DNA of 64,000 nt from an uncultured Oscillospiraceae bacterium (GTDB taxonomy: Bacteria; Bacillota; Clostridia; Oscillospirales; Ruminococcaceae). Below, in pieces: positions 32,764 through 41,973 of the stretch (position 1 is the stretch's first letter; every line of letters begins with the position of its first letter). The translations under genes were made by a program, and so were the position numbers. The notes beneath the pieces are model-generated. The model made no database searches. It was not told the origin of the DNA and saw nothing but the letters and a program-made list of their open reading frames with translations. The stretch lies in contig CAKSEC010000006.1 in assembly GCA_934446355.1 (NCBI GenBank), positions 1 to 64,000 on the forward strand, read 5' to 3'.

Positions 32764-34008
32764 CTATATTTTCTTTCTGAGTATCGTATGGGCAGGTACA
32801 ACAACGTCCGTCGGAATAGTCATTTTCTCCGTCGCACGCCTTGCGATGTCAGTCTGAACGCCGTCTGAGCCGAACATCTTTTCCGGTTTGAACGCGATAG
32901 GCGCACTGTGCGGCGGCAGAAGTTCCAACTCGTCGGACAGCGTGAAATAATTGCGCTGTGTAAGGTGCATTATTCCGTCCTCGCAGTAGTCCACAACGCC
33001 GACGAAATCGGAATCCCGCATATAACCGCTGTCAGCGAAATACTGACCGCCGTTCGTTATTTCCTGCGGGTCCTGAGAGCCCGCACCGACTATGGGCTTT
33101 CCGTAGAAGAAGCCCGTGCAGTAGGGACGGTGGCTTATCTTGTTCACCTCGTCAAGCACCCACTGCGGCGGTCTTTCGCCCCTCATGAAACTGTCCAGAG
33201 CCGCACGGTAGGCGTTCACGGTCAGTGCGACATAGTACGCTGACTTCGCCCTGCCCTCTATCTTGAAGCTTGTGACGCCTGCGTCTATCAGGTCGTCAAG
33301 GTGATCTATCATGCACATATCACGCGCGTTGAGGATATAGCTTCCGCGCTCGTCCTCAAACACCTTGAAGAACTGACCGGGACGCTTTTCCTCCATAAGG
33401 TGATAGCTCCAGCGGCAGGGCTGGGCGCATTCGCCCCGGTTTGCGCCCCTGCCAGTGAGGTACTCGGAAATAAGACATCTGCCCGAAAAGCTGACGCACA
33501 TTGCGCCATGCACGAACACCTCTATTTCCATGTCCTCAGGTATTCTTCGGCGAATTTCACGGATATCCTCAAGGCACACTTCACGTGCCAGCACTACACG
33601 CCTTGCGCCCATTTTGTACAACTCCAGCGCAGTGCGGTAGTTCACAACTCCTGTCTGGGTGGAGATATGCAGGGCAAGCTTCGGCGCATATTCCTTGATC
33701 ATGGAGATAACTCCAAGGTCGCAGGCGATTGCGGCGTCGATACCGCAGTCCTGCACGCCCGAAATGAACTCCGGAAAGCTGTCTATCTCGCTGTTCAGCG
33801 GAATAGTATTACAGGTCAGATATACCTTTACATTTCGTGAATGCGCAAGTTCTGCGGCACGGCGCAGTCCCTCCATGTCGAAGTTCTTGGCGCCCGCACG
33901 CATTCCGAAACTTTTTCCGGCAAGGTACACGGCGTCGCAGCCGTTATCCAGCGCCGATATCAGGCACTCCTCATCGCCGGCGGGGGCGAGAAGTTCAATG
34001 TTCTGCAA
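32764..34008 (-). CDS. U32 family peptidase / hydroxylation-type protein
   Basis: The protein has 414 residues. The N-terminal half is a TIM-barrel-like fold (MQNIELLAPAGDEECLISAL). The U32 signature is EVFVHGAMCVSFSGRCLISEYLTGRGANRGECAQPCRW, which carries cysteines for an iron-sulfur cluster. Members include RlhA and TrhP, which hydroxylate RNA bases; which of these applies is not clear, though the position beside mltG resembles the yrrL-yrrN/O (mltG-trhP) arrangement of B. subtilis. The start is TTG 34008, with GAGGAGGAA nine bases upstream inside the end of mltG. Confidence 0.88.
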   Translation of the reverse strand: MQNIELLAPAGDEECLISALDNGCDAVYLAGKSFGMRAGAKNFDMEGLRRAAELAHSRNVKVYLTCNTIPLNSEIDSFPEFISGVQDCGIDAAIACDLGVISMIKEYAPKLALHISTQTGVVNYRTALELYKMGARRVVLAREVCLEDIREIRRRIPEDMEIEVFVHGAMCVSFSGRCLISEYLTGRGANRGECAQPCRWSYHLMEEKRPGQFFKVFEDERGSYILNARDMCMIDHLDDLIDAGVTSFKIEGRAKSAYYVALTVNAYRAALDSFMRGERPPQWVLDEVNKISHRPYCTGFFYGKPIVGAGSQDPQEITNGGQYFADSGYMRDSDFVGVVDYCEDGIMHLTQRNYFTLSDELELLPPHSAPIAFKPEKMFGSDGVQTDIARRATEKMTIPTDVVVPAHTILRKKI

Positions 34009-35418
34009 TTATTGTTCCTCCTCATGGAGAGCGGCGTCAATGATATTCTGCTCATGCTTTTCTATAGTATTTGCGAAGTAGAATACTCCGTCGCTGCTGC
34101 TCAGGAAATAATAGTAATCTGTTTCAGCCGGATAAAGAGCGGCGTTTATCGCTTCAAGTCCGGGGCTGCAGATGGGACCTGCGGGCAGACCCTCGCATAC
34201 ATAGGAATCATAAGCGTTTATGACTTCCTCGTAAAGACCTGCGGAATTAGCAGGTATTTGGGGTCTTATATAGTCCCTGATATAATACTCTGTCGTATCG
34301 GACTGCAGGTGCGGGAACTCGTACATATTCTCCAGACGGTTATGGAATACAGAGGATATCAGAGCCATGTTCTCCTCGTTCGTGCCCTCTTTCTGGATAA
34401 TTGAAGCAAGCGTCATTACCTGATCGAAAGTCATTCCAAGTTCCTTGGCACGTGCGTACATATCCTTGGTAATCTTGCTTTCAAAGTTGGAATATATCTT
34501 CTCGGCAGCCTGTCTTGCATATTCGCTTGTGTCGAAACTCTTTTCGTTCATGTCGTCTATAACGTAGAACTCATAGGTATCCGGGAACAGGTAGCCCTCC
34601 ATTGCATAGAATCGCTGGTCTGTCACCTCAATATTTTCCTCGAAGTCGAATTTTTCCAGCTTCGTGCGGTAGTATTTCTCGAAATCATCAGCACGGCATA
34701 CAAGGTTCTCTTCAAGCAGTTCGCCGATCTGCTGGGCGGTGTAGCCCTCAGGTATCATTACGGTGACGGTGTTGGTGTAGGTGCGGACCGTCTGCAGCAG
34801 CGCAATGATGTTGCTATACGACATTGTAGAGTTTACGGTATATTCGCCGTCAAGGAAGCCGTCCGACTTCTTGGCGAAATCAACGTACGTCTTGAACAGC
34901 CACGGCATTTCAATAACGCCGTTCTGGTGCAGTTCCTCGGCGATATCGTCAACGTTCATTCCGTCGCTTATGACGATATTCACCTCGTGGCTTCTCTTTG
35001 CCATTCCGGTATAGTCCATAAGCGCAACGATGACCTTCCACGCAAGGAACACGCCTGCGCAGATGGCACAGGCAGACAGCACAACTCCGAGGAATATATG
35101 CCCCATGGTGCGTGTGTGATTAGTCTGGTGCTTCTTTTTGTGACGCTTTCTGCGCTTCTTCACCGGATTCTGCGCAGCGGGTGCGGGTGCGGGCGCAGGC
35201 TCGTCGTCGGGAAGCGTCAGCGAATCCATCATTCGTGTGCTGCCCGGCTCGTCTGCGCCGTTCATCTCAGCGAAAAGTTCCCTCGGCGCAATGTCCGGTG
35301 CGTCCTCGGAAGCGGGCTCGGCGTCATGAATGCTGTCAAGTTCCCTTGTTGTATCAAAATCCTCAGTTTTGCTTTCCCTGTCAGGGAAGCCAAGCTGGTC
35401 GAAATCATTCTTGTCCAT
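34009..35418 (-). CDS. mltG: Endolytic transglycosylase MltG
   Basis: The protein has 469 residues and cuts nascent peptidoglycan glycan strands at the membrane. A long acidic cytoplasmic part (about 90 residues) and a basic stretch (KKRRKRHKKKHQ) precede one membrane segment (IFLGVVLSACAICAGVFLAW). The YceG core has MIPEGYTAQQIGELL, the catalytic region LASIIQKEGTNEENMALISSVFHNRL, MYEFPHLQSD, and NSAGLYEEVINAYDSYVCEGLPAGPICSPGL. The start ATG 35418 follows GAGGA. It is followed without a gap by the U32 gene and preceded by the folate gene with a 23-base gap. Confidence 0.94.
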   Translation of the reverse strand: MDKNDFDQLGFPDRESKTEDFDTTRELDSIHDAEPASEDAPDIAPRELFAEMNGADEPGSTRMMDSLTLPDDEPAPAPAPAAQNPVKKRRKRHKKKHQTNHTRTMGHIFLGVVLSACAICAGVFLAWKVIVALMDYTGMAKRSHEVNIVISDGMNVDDIAEELHQNGVIEMPWLFKTYVDFAKKSDGFLDGEYTVNSTMSYSNIIALLQTVRTYTNTVTVMIPEGYTAQQIGELLEENLVCRADDFEKYYRTKLEKFDFEENIEVTDQRFYAMEGYLFPDTYEFYVIDDMNEKSFDTSEYARQAAEKIYSNFESKITKDMYARAKELGMTFDQVMTLASIIQKEGTNEENMALISSVFHNRLENMYEFPHLQSDTTEYYIRDYIRPQIPANSAGLYEEVINAYDSYVCEGLPAGPICSPGLEAINAALYPAETDYYYFLSSSDGVFYFANTIEKHEQNIIDAALHEEEQ

Positions 35419-35441
35419 AATCAATCCTCATGTATCCGCCG

Positions 35442-35978
35442 TCAGTCAGTCACGACCAAATCGGCACGGCGGTCGTGCGGTTCTGCGGGAACATCTCCCA
35501 CAAAGCCTGAATAGCATATTATCACTGACCTGCCCGGAAATCCCGACAGGAATCTGTCATAGTAGCCCCTGCCATAGCCCAGTCTGTACCCGTCCCTGTC
35601 GCACATAAGCGCAGGTACGATACACAGCGAATCCTTATCCGGCACTGCCGGGCGGCTTCTGTCCAGAGGTTCCTGAATGCCGAATCTGCCCTCGGCAAGC
35701 CCGTCAAAGGAATCAAGCGGGTAAAAAGTAAGCTCGCTGTCGCCCGAAACAGGCACTGCGACCGGCTTTCCGCTGTCAAAGCACCATTCCAGCAGCTTTC
35801 GGGTGTCTGCCTCGATAGGCGTGGAAACGTAGGTGAAAACCCCGCTGCTCTGCTCGGCAAGCGGAATGAGCCTTTCCAGAATAGCACGGTCAGCCTGAGC
35901 CTTTACATCAGCGGGCATTTCACGCCGCCGCTGAATAAGCTGCCTGCGCAGCGTCTTTTTCTGCTCGGATACGCTCAT
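35442..35978 (-). CDS. 5-formyltetrahydrofolate cyclo-ligase
   Basis: The protein has 178 residues and converts 5-formyl-THF to 5,10-methenyl-THF using ATP. The family marks are the basic N-terminus KKTLRRQLIQRRREM, the folate-binding stretch and the ATP site RDGYRLGYGRGYYDRFLSGF. The start ATG 35978 overlaps the stop of the DJ-1 gene by 4 bases. It sits in an overlapping run: thymidylate kinase, DUF2156, DJ-1, this gene. Confidence 0.94.
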   Translation of the reverse strand: MSVSEQKKTLRRQLIQRRREMPADVKAQADRAILERLIPLAEQSSGVFTYVSTPIEADTRKLLEWCFDSGKPVAVPVSGDSELTFYPLDSFDGLAEGRFGIQEPLDRSRPAVPDKDSLCIVPALMCDRDGYRLGYGRGYYDRFLSGFPGRSVIICYSGFVGDVPAEPHDRRADLVVTD

Positions 35979-36520
35979 CTGTCCGCAACTATCGCACTGC
36001 GCATTTCTGCGGCTCTATCGCTGCCGCAGAGCACGCTCACAAGCTCCAGACCGAAGTCTATCGCTGCGCCTGCTCCGGCTGCGGTCGTGAAAATACCGTC
36101 AGTCACGCAGGGAAGGTTCTCGACGCTCGCACCCTCAAGATACTGCTCAAATCCGGGGAAGCATACCGCCTTACGGCCGCTGAGCAGTCCCATTTTGCCA
36201 AGTATGGACGGTGCGGCGCATATCGCTCCCACGTGAATGGAGTTCTTCACGCAGTACTCTATAGCTGAGTGTACCGTCTGCGACTTGTCAAGATTGAGCG
36301 TTCCGGGCATACCGCCGGGAAGCACGATAAGCTGCAGGTCGCTGTCAAGCTTTACTTCACTTTCGGTGATGTCGGCGGTTACCCTTATTCCATGCGAACT
36401 GACCGGCGCTGCAGTACCCACGCCGACAGTCTTTACGTCAAGCTTCGCACGTCTGAGCATATCTATCGGCGCGATAGCCTCGGTTTCCTCAAATCCATCT
36501 GCCAGAAAAACGTATATCAT
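35975..36520 (-). CDS. DJ-1/PfpI family protein
   Basis: The protein has 181 residues of the DJ-1 (ThiJ) type: it opens MIYVFLADGFEETEAIAPIDML, with the conserved glutamate near residue 12, and has the nucleophile elbow GAICAAPSIL with the reactive cysteine. LIVLPGGMPGT and FTTAAGAGAAIDFGLELV are further family marks. Members act as glyoxalases or deglycases or as redox sensors; I cannot choose. It overlaps both neighbours by 4 bases, so it is translationally coupled. Confidence 0.92.
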   Translation of the reverse strand: MIYVFLADGFEETEAIAPIDMLRRAKLDVKTVGVGTAAPVSSHGIRVTADITESEVKLDSDLQLIVLPGGMPGTLNLDKSQTVHSAIEYCVKNSIHVGAICAAPSILGKMGLLSGRKAVCFPGFEQYLEGASVENLPCVTDGIFTTAAGAGAAIDFGLELVSVLCGSDRAAEMRSAIVADR

Positions 36521-37413
36521 GTCATACCTCCGAATGTGATAAGATATTTTTCCTCAAGAAATGCAGGGTGATAGGATAATTTCGCTTTGCGAAGCCCCTC
36601 AGAGCCTGCGTCCTCTTCACGGTTTATATACAGGTAGCGCCCCTTAAGCGTCTTTGCGAACTCGCAGTTCACCGCCGTGTACGCCCCCTGATAGTCAAGC
36701 AGTGCCTTTTCCACATGGACCACGAACGTATCAGCCGCCGAACGCTCGCCGAATGTGAACGCCTGAGCCTGTCCGCCGACCCTCAGCAATCCGCCCTCGT
36801 AGCCAAGCTGCCAGTATGCGTCAAGGCTTTTGCGGACGACCGCCGCTTCCGTGACCTTTTCCTCGTCAGCCATATCGTTTGAGGAAAGCCACTTTTCCAA
36901 GACCTCACGGCATTCCGGTATATTGTCTGCGGTTATCGGCTCGAAACTCCAGTCGTTTTCATAGAATCGGTTGAGATGGTTGCGCTTCGAGTGGTACTTT
37001 TTCCCTCTCAGTTCGGCAAGGTCAGCCGACAGGTAAACATAGTCAAAGCCGTCCCTGTCCGGCTCAGCCGTTATTTCAGGATATAACGACCGCAAAAATT
37101 CGGTGCACTCCCGATTGGCGGTCATCAGCAGCGGAACGCCAAGACCTCCGCAATACTCCCGCAGCGCAGCGATAAGCCCTTTTATATCGCCGTCACCGGC
37201 GGGATACAGGAATCTCGGCTGACCGTTCGAATGGTCGTTATTTTTCAGCAGGTAGAAATCGCCGTATCTGCATATCTCGGCGCTGTAAGCGTCCTGCCAC
37301 ACGTAATTGTTACCAAAAGTATATAAACAGCCCCGAAAATCCGACACGGCAAGCAGCCTATTGACCCACTCACGGTCGGATAATTCCAGCAGTCTGAAAT
37401 CAAACTCTGACAT
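36517..37413 (-). CDS. DUF2156 / phosphatidylglycerol lysyltransferase C-domain-like protein
   Basis: The protein has 298 residues of the GNAT-related DUF2156 type. Visible marks are FGNNYVWQDAYSAEICRYGDFYLLK near the N-terminus, YLSADLAELRGKKYHSKRNHLNRF in the centre and GRYLYINREEDAGSEGLRKAKLSYHPAFLEEKY at the end. Soluble members lack the membrane half of MprF; aminoacyl transfer is a plausible activity but not shown. The start ATG 37413 shares one base with the stop of the kinase gene and follows AGAGGG; the longer frame to 37503 runs inside the kinase gene. Confidence 0.88.
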   Translation of the reverse strand: MSEFDFRLLELSDREWVNRLLAVSDFRGCLYTFGNNYVWQDAYSAEICRYGDFYLLKNNDHSNGQPRFLYPAGDGDIKGLIAALREYCGGLGVPLLMTANRECTEFLRSLYPEITAEPDRDGFDYVYLSADLAELRGKKYHSKRNHLNRFYENDWSFEPITADNIPECREVLEKWLSSNDMADEEKVTEAAVVRKSLDAYWQLGYEGGLLRVGGQAQAFTFGERSAADTFVVHVEKALLDYQGAYTAVNCEFAKTLKGRYLYINREEDAGSEGLRKAKLSYHPAFLEEKYLITFGGMT

Positions 37414-38072
37414 CAAATGCCCTCTGTTTCTCTGGTTATTCTGAGGGAAATTTCCTCGATGGAAAGCGGCTCGCCGTCCTTTGAACAGCTGACTATCCTC
37501 CACCCGCAGCGTTCAGCGGTATAGAGCGCGCTTTTGCGGCAGGCTTCCAGAAACCGGATATTGCTCTCGTGGATATCCTTTTTGCTTTCATCGCCTCCAT
37601 AGCGTGCAGAAAGAAGCTTCTGCGAAACGCTGACCGACATATCAAGGAAGATAACTCTGTCTGGTTTGGGCAGTCCAAGCCTGCTGTATTCAAAGTCCCA
37701 CAGCCAACGCAGGAACTCGTCCCACTCGCTTTCAGGAAGCTTCGTCATTTGATAAATGGCGTTAGATGTAGCGTACCTGCCCGACAATATCGTTTTGCCT
37801 GCGCAATAGTCGCTGCGCCAGTCGGTGACAAAGCTTGCATACCTGTCGCACGCATAGAATGACGAAGCGGCATATGCGCCGCTGCCGCCCTCGCAGAGTA
37901 TCTTGCCGGAAAGGTAGTCGGAAACGACCCTGCCGGTGCTGCTTTCATAATTCGGGAAGCTTATCATGCGAACGCTGTTTCTTTCGGACAGCGCATTGTA
38001 CAGAAGTTCAAGCTGAGTTGATTTTCCGCAGCCGTCCAGTCCCTCAAGTACTATTATCTTTCCCTTGTTCAT
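37413..38072 (-). CDS. tmk: Thymidylate kinase
   Basis: The protein has 219 residues and makes dTDP from dTMP. The P-loop is IIVLEGLDGCGKSTQLELL; the DRY-type motif is YACDRYASF, and LSGRYATSNAIYQ follows. Three ATG codons occur in a row (38078, 38075, 38072); the last is at the best distance from AGGA, so I use it, and the others change only one or two residues. It is the first gene of the folate/mltG unit. It is somewhat divergent from the classical bacterial enzyme, and a broader deoxynucleoside monophosphate kinase role is possible. Confidence 0.85.
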   Translation of the reverse strand: MNKGKIIVLEGLDGCGKSTQLELLYNALSERNSVRMISFPNYESSTGRVVSDYLSGKILCEGGSGAYAASSFYACDRYASFVTDWRSDYCAGKTILSGRYATSNAIYQMTKLPESEWDEFLRWLWDFEYSRLGLPKPDRVIFLDMSVSVSQKLLSARYGGDESKKDIHESNIRFLEACRKSALYTAERCGWRIVSCSKDGEPLSIEEISLRITRETEGI

Positions 38073-38181
38073 CATCATCAATCCTGTTGCATAAATATTC
38101 ATTATTATTTTATCATAAATCGGAGATTTAGTCAATCCTTTTTGTATATTATGTATCAAAAAAGGTTCTCATTCAACTCAC

Positions 38182-38217
38182 AAAAAAACTACCCGGAAAT
38201 GAAAACCATTCCCGGGT
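38182..38217 (-). terminator. Strong terminator of the DHH gene
   Basis: On the minus strand an 11-bp stem ACCCGGGAATG / CATTTCCGGGT (38217-38207 and 38201-38191, one G-T pair) closes a 5-base loop and is followed by seven T. Confidence 0.9.
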
Positions 38218-38238
38218 TCGAATAAATAACTATGTATA

Positions 38239-39177
38239 TTACTTCACATTGTACAGCTTGTCATAGTTGACCAGCTCGTCCAGAAGCTGCGGTACCTTTT
38301 CGCCTGCCTGTTCATCGCTGAACTGGCACGTACCAACTGCCATATGTCCGCCGCCGCCATACTTCAGCATAAGCGAACCGACATTAACGTGGCTGGTGCG
38401 GTTGAGTATCGAATAACCAACAGCGCAGGAGCAGCCCTTTCCGCCCTTGCCGTCAACTATCCAGCAGGAGATGTTCTGCTCAGGATACAGGCTGTAGATA
38501 AGGAATCTGTTGCCGGTGTATATTGGTGAAACGCCTCTGAGGTCGGTGATAATGACATCGTCCTCAGTCCTTGTATACTGGTGGACCATGTCCTTGAATT
38601 TCTCGGTCTGCTCGTTATACAGTGCGATACGCTCCTGAATATCCGGCATTGCGAGTATCTCCTCGGTGGACATATATGCGCAGCATTTCAGCAGCTTTTC
38701 CATAAGCTGATAGTTGCTGATCGTGAAGTTCCTGAATCTGCCAAGACCTGTTCTGGGGTCCATCAGGAATCCTATAAGGATCCAGCCCTGCGGATTGAGT
38801 ATCTCCTCACGGGTCAGATTGCCGCTGTCTACCTTATCGACAGCTTCCATAAGGTCGTCGAAATTCGGGAAGCGCTCCCTGCCGCCGTAATATTCGTAAA
38901 TAATGCGGGCGCAGCTTGGCGTTATGCGGCTTTCGCCCTTGTATTTACCCTTGTACTGTCTGCGCTCCTCCTCGCTGGAGTGATGGTCGAACCAAAGACC
39001 GCAGCCCTCAACGAACGGAACATTTGCAAGCACGTCGTTTTCAGTTACGGGGATCAGTCCGTCCTGAAGATCCTTTGGGTGCGCAAAGGTCCACGAATCC
39101 GGCTCGACAACTCCTGCACAGAGAAGAAGTGCGCCGCAGGCAAGACCGTCAAAATCAGAACGTGTGATCAATCTCAT
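38239..39177 (-). CDS. DHH family phosphoesterase
   Basis: The protein has 312 residues. The metal-binding motifs are ITRSDFDGLACG at the N-terminus, GLWFDHHSSEEE (DHH), and the DHHA1-type end KYGGGGHMAVGTCQF. This is the pattern of exopolyphosphatase or nanoRNase-like enzymes acting on phosphodiesters or short oligonucleotides; the exact substrate is not clear. The start ATG 39177 follows AGAGAGGG. It is transcribed alone, with its own promoter (39240-39268) and terminator. Confidence 0.88.
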   Translation of the reverse strand: MRLITRSDFDGLACGALLLCAGVVEPDSWTFAHPKDLQDGLIPVTENDVLANVPFVEGCGLWFDHHSSEEERRQYKGKYKGESRITPSCARIIYEYYGGRERFPNFDDLMEAVDKVDSGNLTREEILNPQGWILIGFLMDPRTGLGRFRNFTISNYQLMEKLLKCCAYMSTEEILAMPDIQERIALYNEQTEKFKDMVHQYTRTEDDVIITDLRGVSPIYTGNRFLIYSLYPEQNISCWIVDGKGGKGCSCAVGYSILNRTSHVNVGSLMLKYGGGGHMAVGTCQFSDEQAGEKVPQLLDELVNYDKLYNVK

Positions 39178-39239
39178 GTTGATACCCTCTCTAATACTTA
39201 ATCAGGTGCACAAGCTCAATTGCAGCTCCTGCATATTTA

Positions 39240-39268
39240 ATTATAACAAATATTCCGAAAAAAATCAA
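39240..39268 (-). promoter_or_regulatory. Sigma-A promoter for the DHH gene
   Basis: On the minus strand TTGATT (39268-39263), 17 bases, TATAAT (39245-39240). The leader is about 55 bases. Confidence 0.65.
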
Positions 39269-39276
39269 CAGTATTT

Positions 39277-41955
39277 TTACACTATTTTTATATTTTTTGT
39301 GCCGTTGATTAAAATTTTCAGTACCTTGGCATTTCCTAACAGCCGGAATGCTTTAAGCTTATCGACCGCGCTGGTGAGTTGTGAATGCAGCAGCATTCTT
39401 TCCTCGTCAGAAACATCTCCGCTGCCAAATTCCATTCTCTCCAGAAGCTGCGTATGCTCCGCAAGAGAAGTGCCAAATTCAGCGTCCACTCTGCCGAAGA
39501 ATCCCTGCGGAAGTTCACCGGCCTTTGTCGAGATACCCCGAAGTTCAGCAAGCCTTATCAGCAGCGAAAAAATGCAGCGTGCGCATTCTGTGCTGTCGCC
39601 GCCCCTGAGAGTGTTCAGTGCTTCCAAAGCCCTCTTTTTAATGAAATTCGACTGATACACCACCACTCCCACCGAACCGAGCACGACTAGTGCTGCGGCA
39701 ATTATGACGATGACAAGTTCTGCATTACCACCCTGAGGAATCGAAGATTCGTCAGTCGGCAGCGGCGCAGCTTCCGTTTCCTCAGATGAGTCTGAGGTCG
39801 CATCTGGCTGCGAAGTCGATGTGGCTGTAGTCTGTGCGGTCGTGGCCTCGCTCACAGTAGTGATTTCAGGCTGACTTTCCGCCGTGGAAACCGAAGGCTC
39901 AGGCTGTATATCGTCCGGATAAGCTGACGAACTGGTCGGGTCGAAAGTCACCCAGCCGTACTGTCCGGCATATACCTCGACCCATGCGTGAAGATTCTTC
40001 TCACGAAGCATTACAGTGTTCTCGCCCTTGCCGTCAACATAGAATCCCGTGCAGTATCTTGCGGGTATTCCCTGCTGACGAAGAATGAGCGTCATTGCGC
40101 TTGCATATAGTGAACAGTGACCTCTTTTGGTGTCGTTGAGGAACTGCAGCACAGGCTCAGGGCTGTTGTTTATGCCGTCCAGCGAATAGGTGTAATTACT
40201 GCGCAGGTAGTCTGCAACGGCTGCCCCCGCACTATAATAATACGAATATGTTTTGCAGCTTCCGTCGTTATAAAGCGACCTGAGGGTTCTCAGGCTGTCA
40301 TTTAGCGCTTCGTTTGAATCAAGATATTCGCCTATCGCATTCCGATACCTGTCGGGAATGCTGCAGTAGACCTGATACACATATTTTTCGTAGTCGCTCA
40401 GCACGCCGGATTCTGTCATTTCCGGCACAACTGCGCTGTATACCTCGTCAGGCTTGCAGCCGTGCAGTTCGAACATCATGTCCACAAGATCAAGGTCGTC
40501 CAGATTGTCGCCAAGACTTTCGTTGCTTGTATAGGACGGAACAAGCGCAGTGCACTCGACTGAGTTGATTTGGCTTCCGCCCTCGTCGCTGACCCTTACC
40601 GCATAGTCGGAATACACGTCGAACAGTTCGCTGTCAAAGTAGGAAAAATCCGCAGTATACGGCGGCAGGAACACAACATTCGTGTTGCAAAGGTACTCTA
40701 TGCTGATATCCGACGTTGTAACGATCGAAGTCACATCGCTGTTTACCACACTTGAGGCGTTCATCATAGACTGTATCACCATATTTTCACAGGGACGGTA
40801 ATTATACTTGAGCGGCGAGTTTTTCCACAGCTTAGGCTCTGCGCCAACGGCGGTGGTCCACGACGTGCCCCTGAAGTCAATTCCGAAGTCGCCCCTGAGA
40901 TACACCGGACGGCTGCCCGTGTAGGTCACACGCAGCATTTCACGGTCTCCCCTGCCCGGAGAGATGACATTCAGCAGGTCGTGCTCATTGACATTCTGTG
41001 AGAAGTAGTCAGAAGCTGTGCCTGAATCAAACGGCGAGTCAATGACGGTATTCCCAAGGCTGACTATGAAGTCATACGCCGCAGTGTAGTCGATACTGCC
41101 GCCCTCTGGGAAAATCGCCGTACCTACCAGCAGGCACACCGATGCCAGCGCAGCGCAGTACATTCCGGCGCTGAAATACTTTGAATAGTAGTTGCAGCGC
41201 ATTTCCACACGCTTCCCGTAGGGAGCGGAGGAAATATGTTTCAGGAACGACCTTTCCTCTGAGCGGAGCCGCCTGCGGTAATCGCCGGAGTTGCTGTGCC
41301 TTACGGCAAGACCACCGGAATAGTTCTTTCTTATCGCACAGAATGCCGCAAACGAAGCCATCGCAGGTATCAGCCATAGCGAAAACTCCAGAGATTCCGA
41401 CAGCATGACTGGTGCGCAAAGCGCAATGAAAAACAATATTGCCGGAATCGGAAGAAGCCTGCCGGAAAAGCAGGCTGAAATTATCATGCTGTAAAGGATA
41501 CACAGAAGCACCGTGCCGAACGCAACGCCACGCACATAATACGGGTTATCCGCCGTCAGCAGGTCGGGGTTATTGAAAAGATATCCCCTCGGATAGAGAA
41601 ATCTGCCCTCGACAAGCAGCATACAGGCATCTGCGAAGTAACTTAGCCTGAATTCGATATATTTCCAGCAATGCCAGAGCAATAGCCCTGAAATCGCCAG
41701 CAATGCGGGCAGAGCGAAGCGTTTCTTCACAAACGTGAACAGCGTGCAGAAAACAGCGCACGAGCACACGCAGACCGCAGCCATCGCGGGCAGGCTCACC
41801 GGAAAACGGTACTGAGTCAGAATATACATCATCGAACTGGCGCAGAATAACGCCACCAGCAGGATATGCTTTATCATTAACAGCGGAGTATTTGGTTTTG
41901 AACAGTAATACCTGTCATAAACCAGTACTCCGTCAGCGAAAAAATCCTTTGTCAT
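39277..41955 (-). CDS. Multi-pass membrane protein with transglutaminase-like domain (TgpA type)
   Basis: The protein has 892 residues. The first ~270 residues hold several membrane spans. A long external part follows with the transglutaminase core: RGHCSLYASAMTLILRQQGIPARYCTGF with the cysteine near residue 613, NLHAWVEVY with the histidine and WVTFDPTSS with the aspartate. A serine/threonine-rich linker, a further membrane span (LVIVIIAAALVVLGSVGVVVY) and a cytoplasmic tail resembling DUF4129 complete it. This is the architecture of TgpA/DUF3488 proteins, likely cell-envelope peptidases or transpeptidases. The start ATG 41955 follows AAGGAC. It is 18 bases after the tubulin-like gene and shares its transcript. 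Confidence 0.88.
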   Translation of the reverse strand: MTKDFFADGVLVYDRYYCSKPNTPLLMIKHILLVALFCASSMMYILTQYRFPVSLPAMAAVCVCSCAVFCTLFTFVKKRFALPALLAISGLLLWHCWKYIEFRLSYFADACMLLVEGRFLYPRGYLFNNPDLLTADNPYYVRGVAFGTVLLCILYSMIISACFSGRLLPIPAILFFIALCAPVMLSESLEFSLWLIPAMASFAAFCAIRKNYSGGLAVRHSNSGDYRRRLRSEERSFLKHISSAPYGKRVEMRCNYYSKYFSAGMYCAALASVCLLVGTAIFPEGGSIDYTAAYDFIVSLGNTVIDSPFDSGTASDYFSQNVNEHDLLNVISPGRGDREMLRVTYTGSRPVYLRGDFGIDFRGTSWTTAVGAEPKLWKNSPLKYNYRPCENMVIQSMMNASSVVNSDVTSIVTTSDISIEYLCNTNVVFLPPYTADFSYFDSELFDVYSDYAVRVSDEGGSQINSVECTALVPSYTSNESLGDNLDDLDLVDMMFELHGCKPDEVYSAVVPEMTESGVLSDYEKYVYQVYCSIPDRYRNAIGEYLDSNEALNDSLRTLRSLYNDGSCKTYSYYYSAGAAVADYLRSNYTYSLDGINNSPEPVLQFLNDTKRGHCSLYASAMTLILRQQGIPARYCTGFYVDGKGENTVMLREKNLHAWVEVYAGQYGWVTFDPTSSSAYPDDIQPEPSVSTAESQPEITTVSEATTAQTTATSTSQPDATSDSSEETEAAPLPTDESSIPQGGNAELVIVIIAAALVVLGSVGVVVYQSNFIKKRALEALNTLRGGDSTECARCIFSLLIRLAELRGISTKAGELPQGFFGRVDAEFGTSLAEHTQLLERMEFGSGDVSDEERMLLHSQLTSAVDKLKAFRLLGNAKVLKILINGTKNIKIV

Positions 41956-41973
41956 CAAATGTCCTTTTTGGCA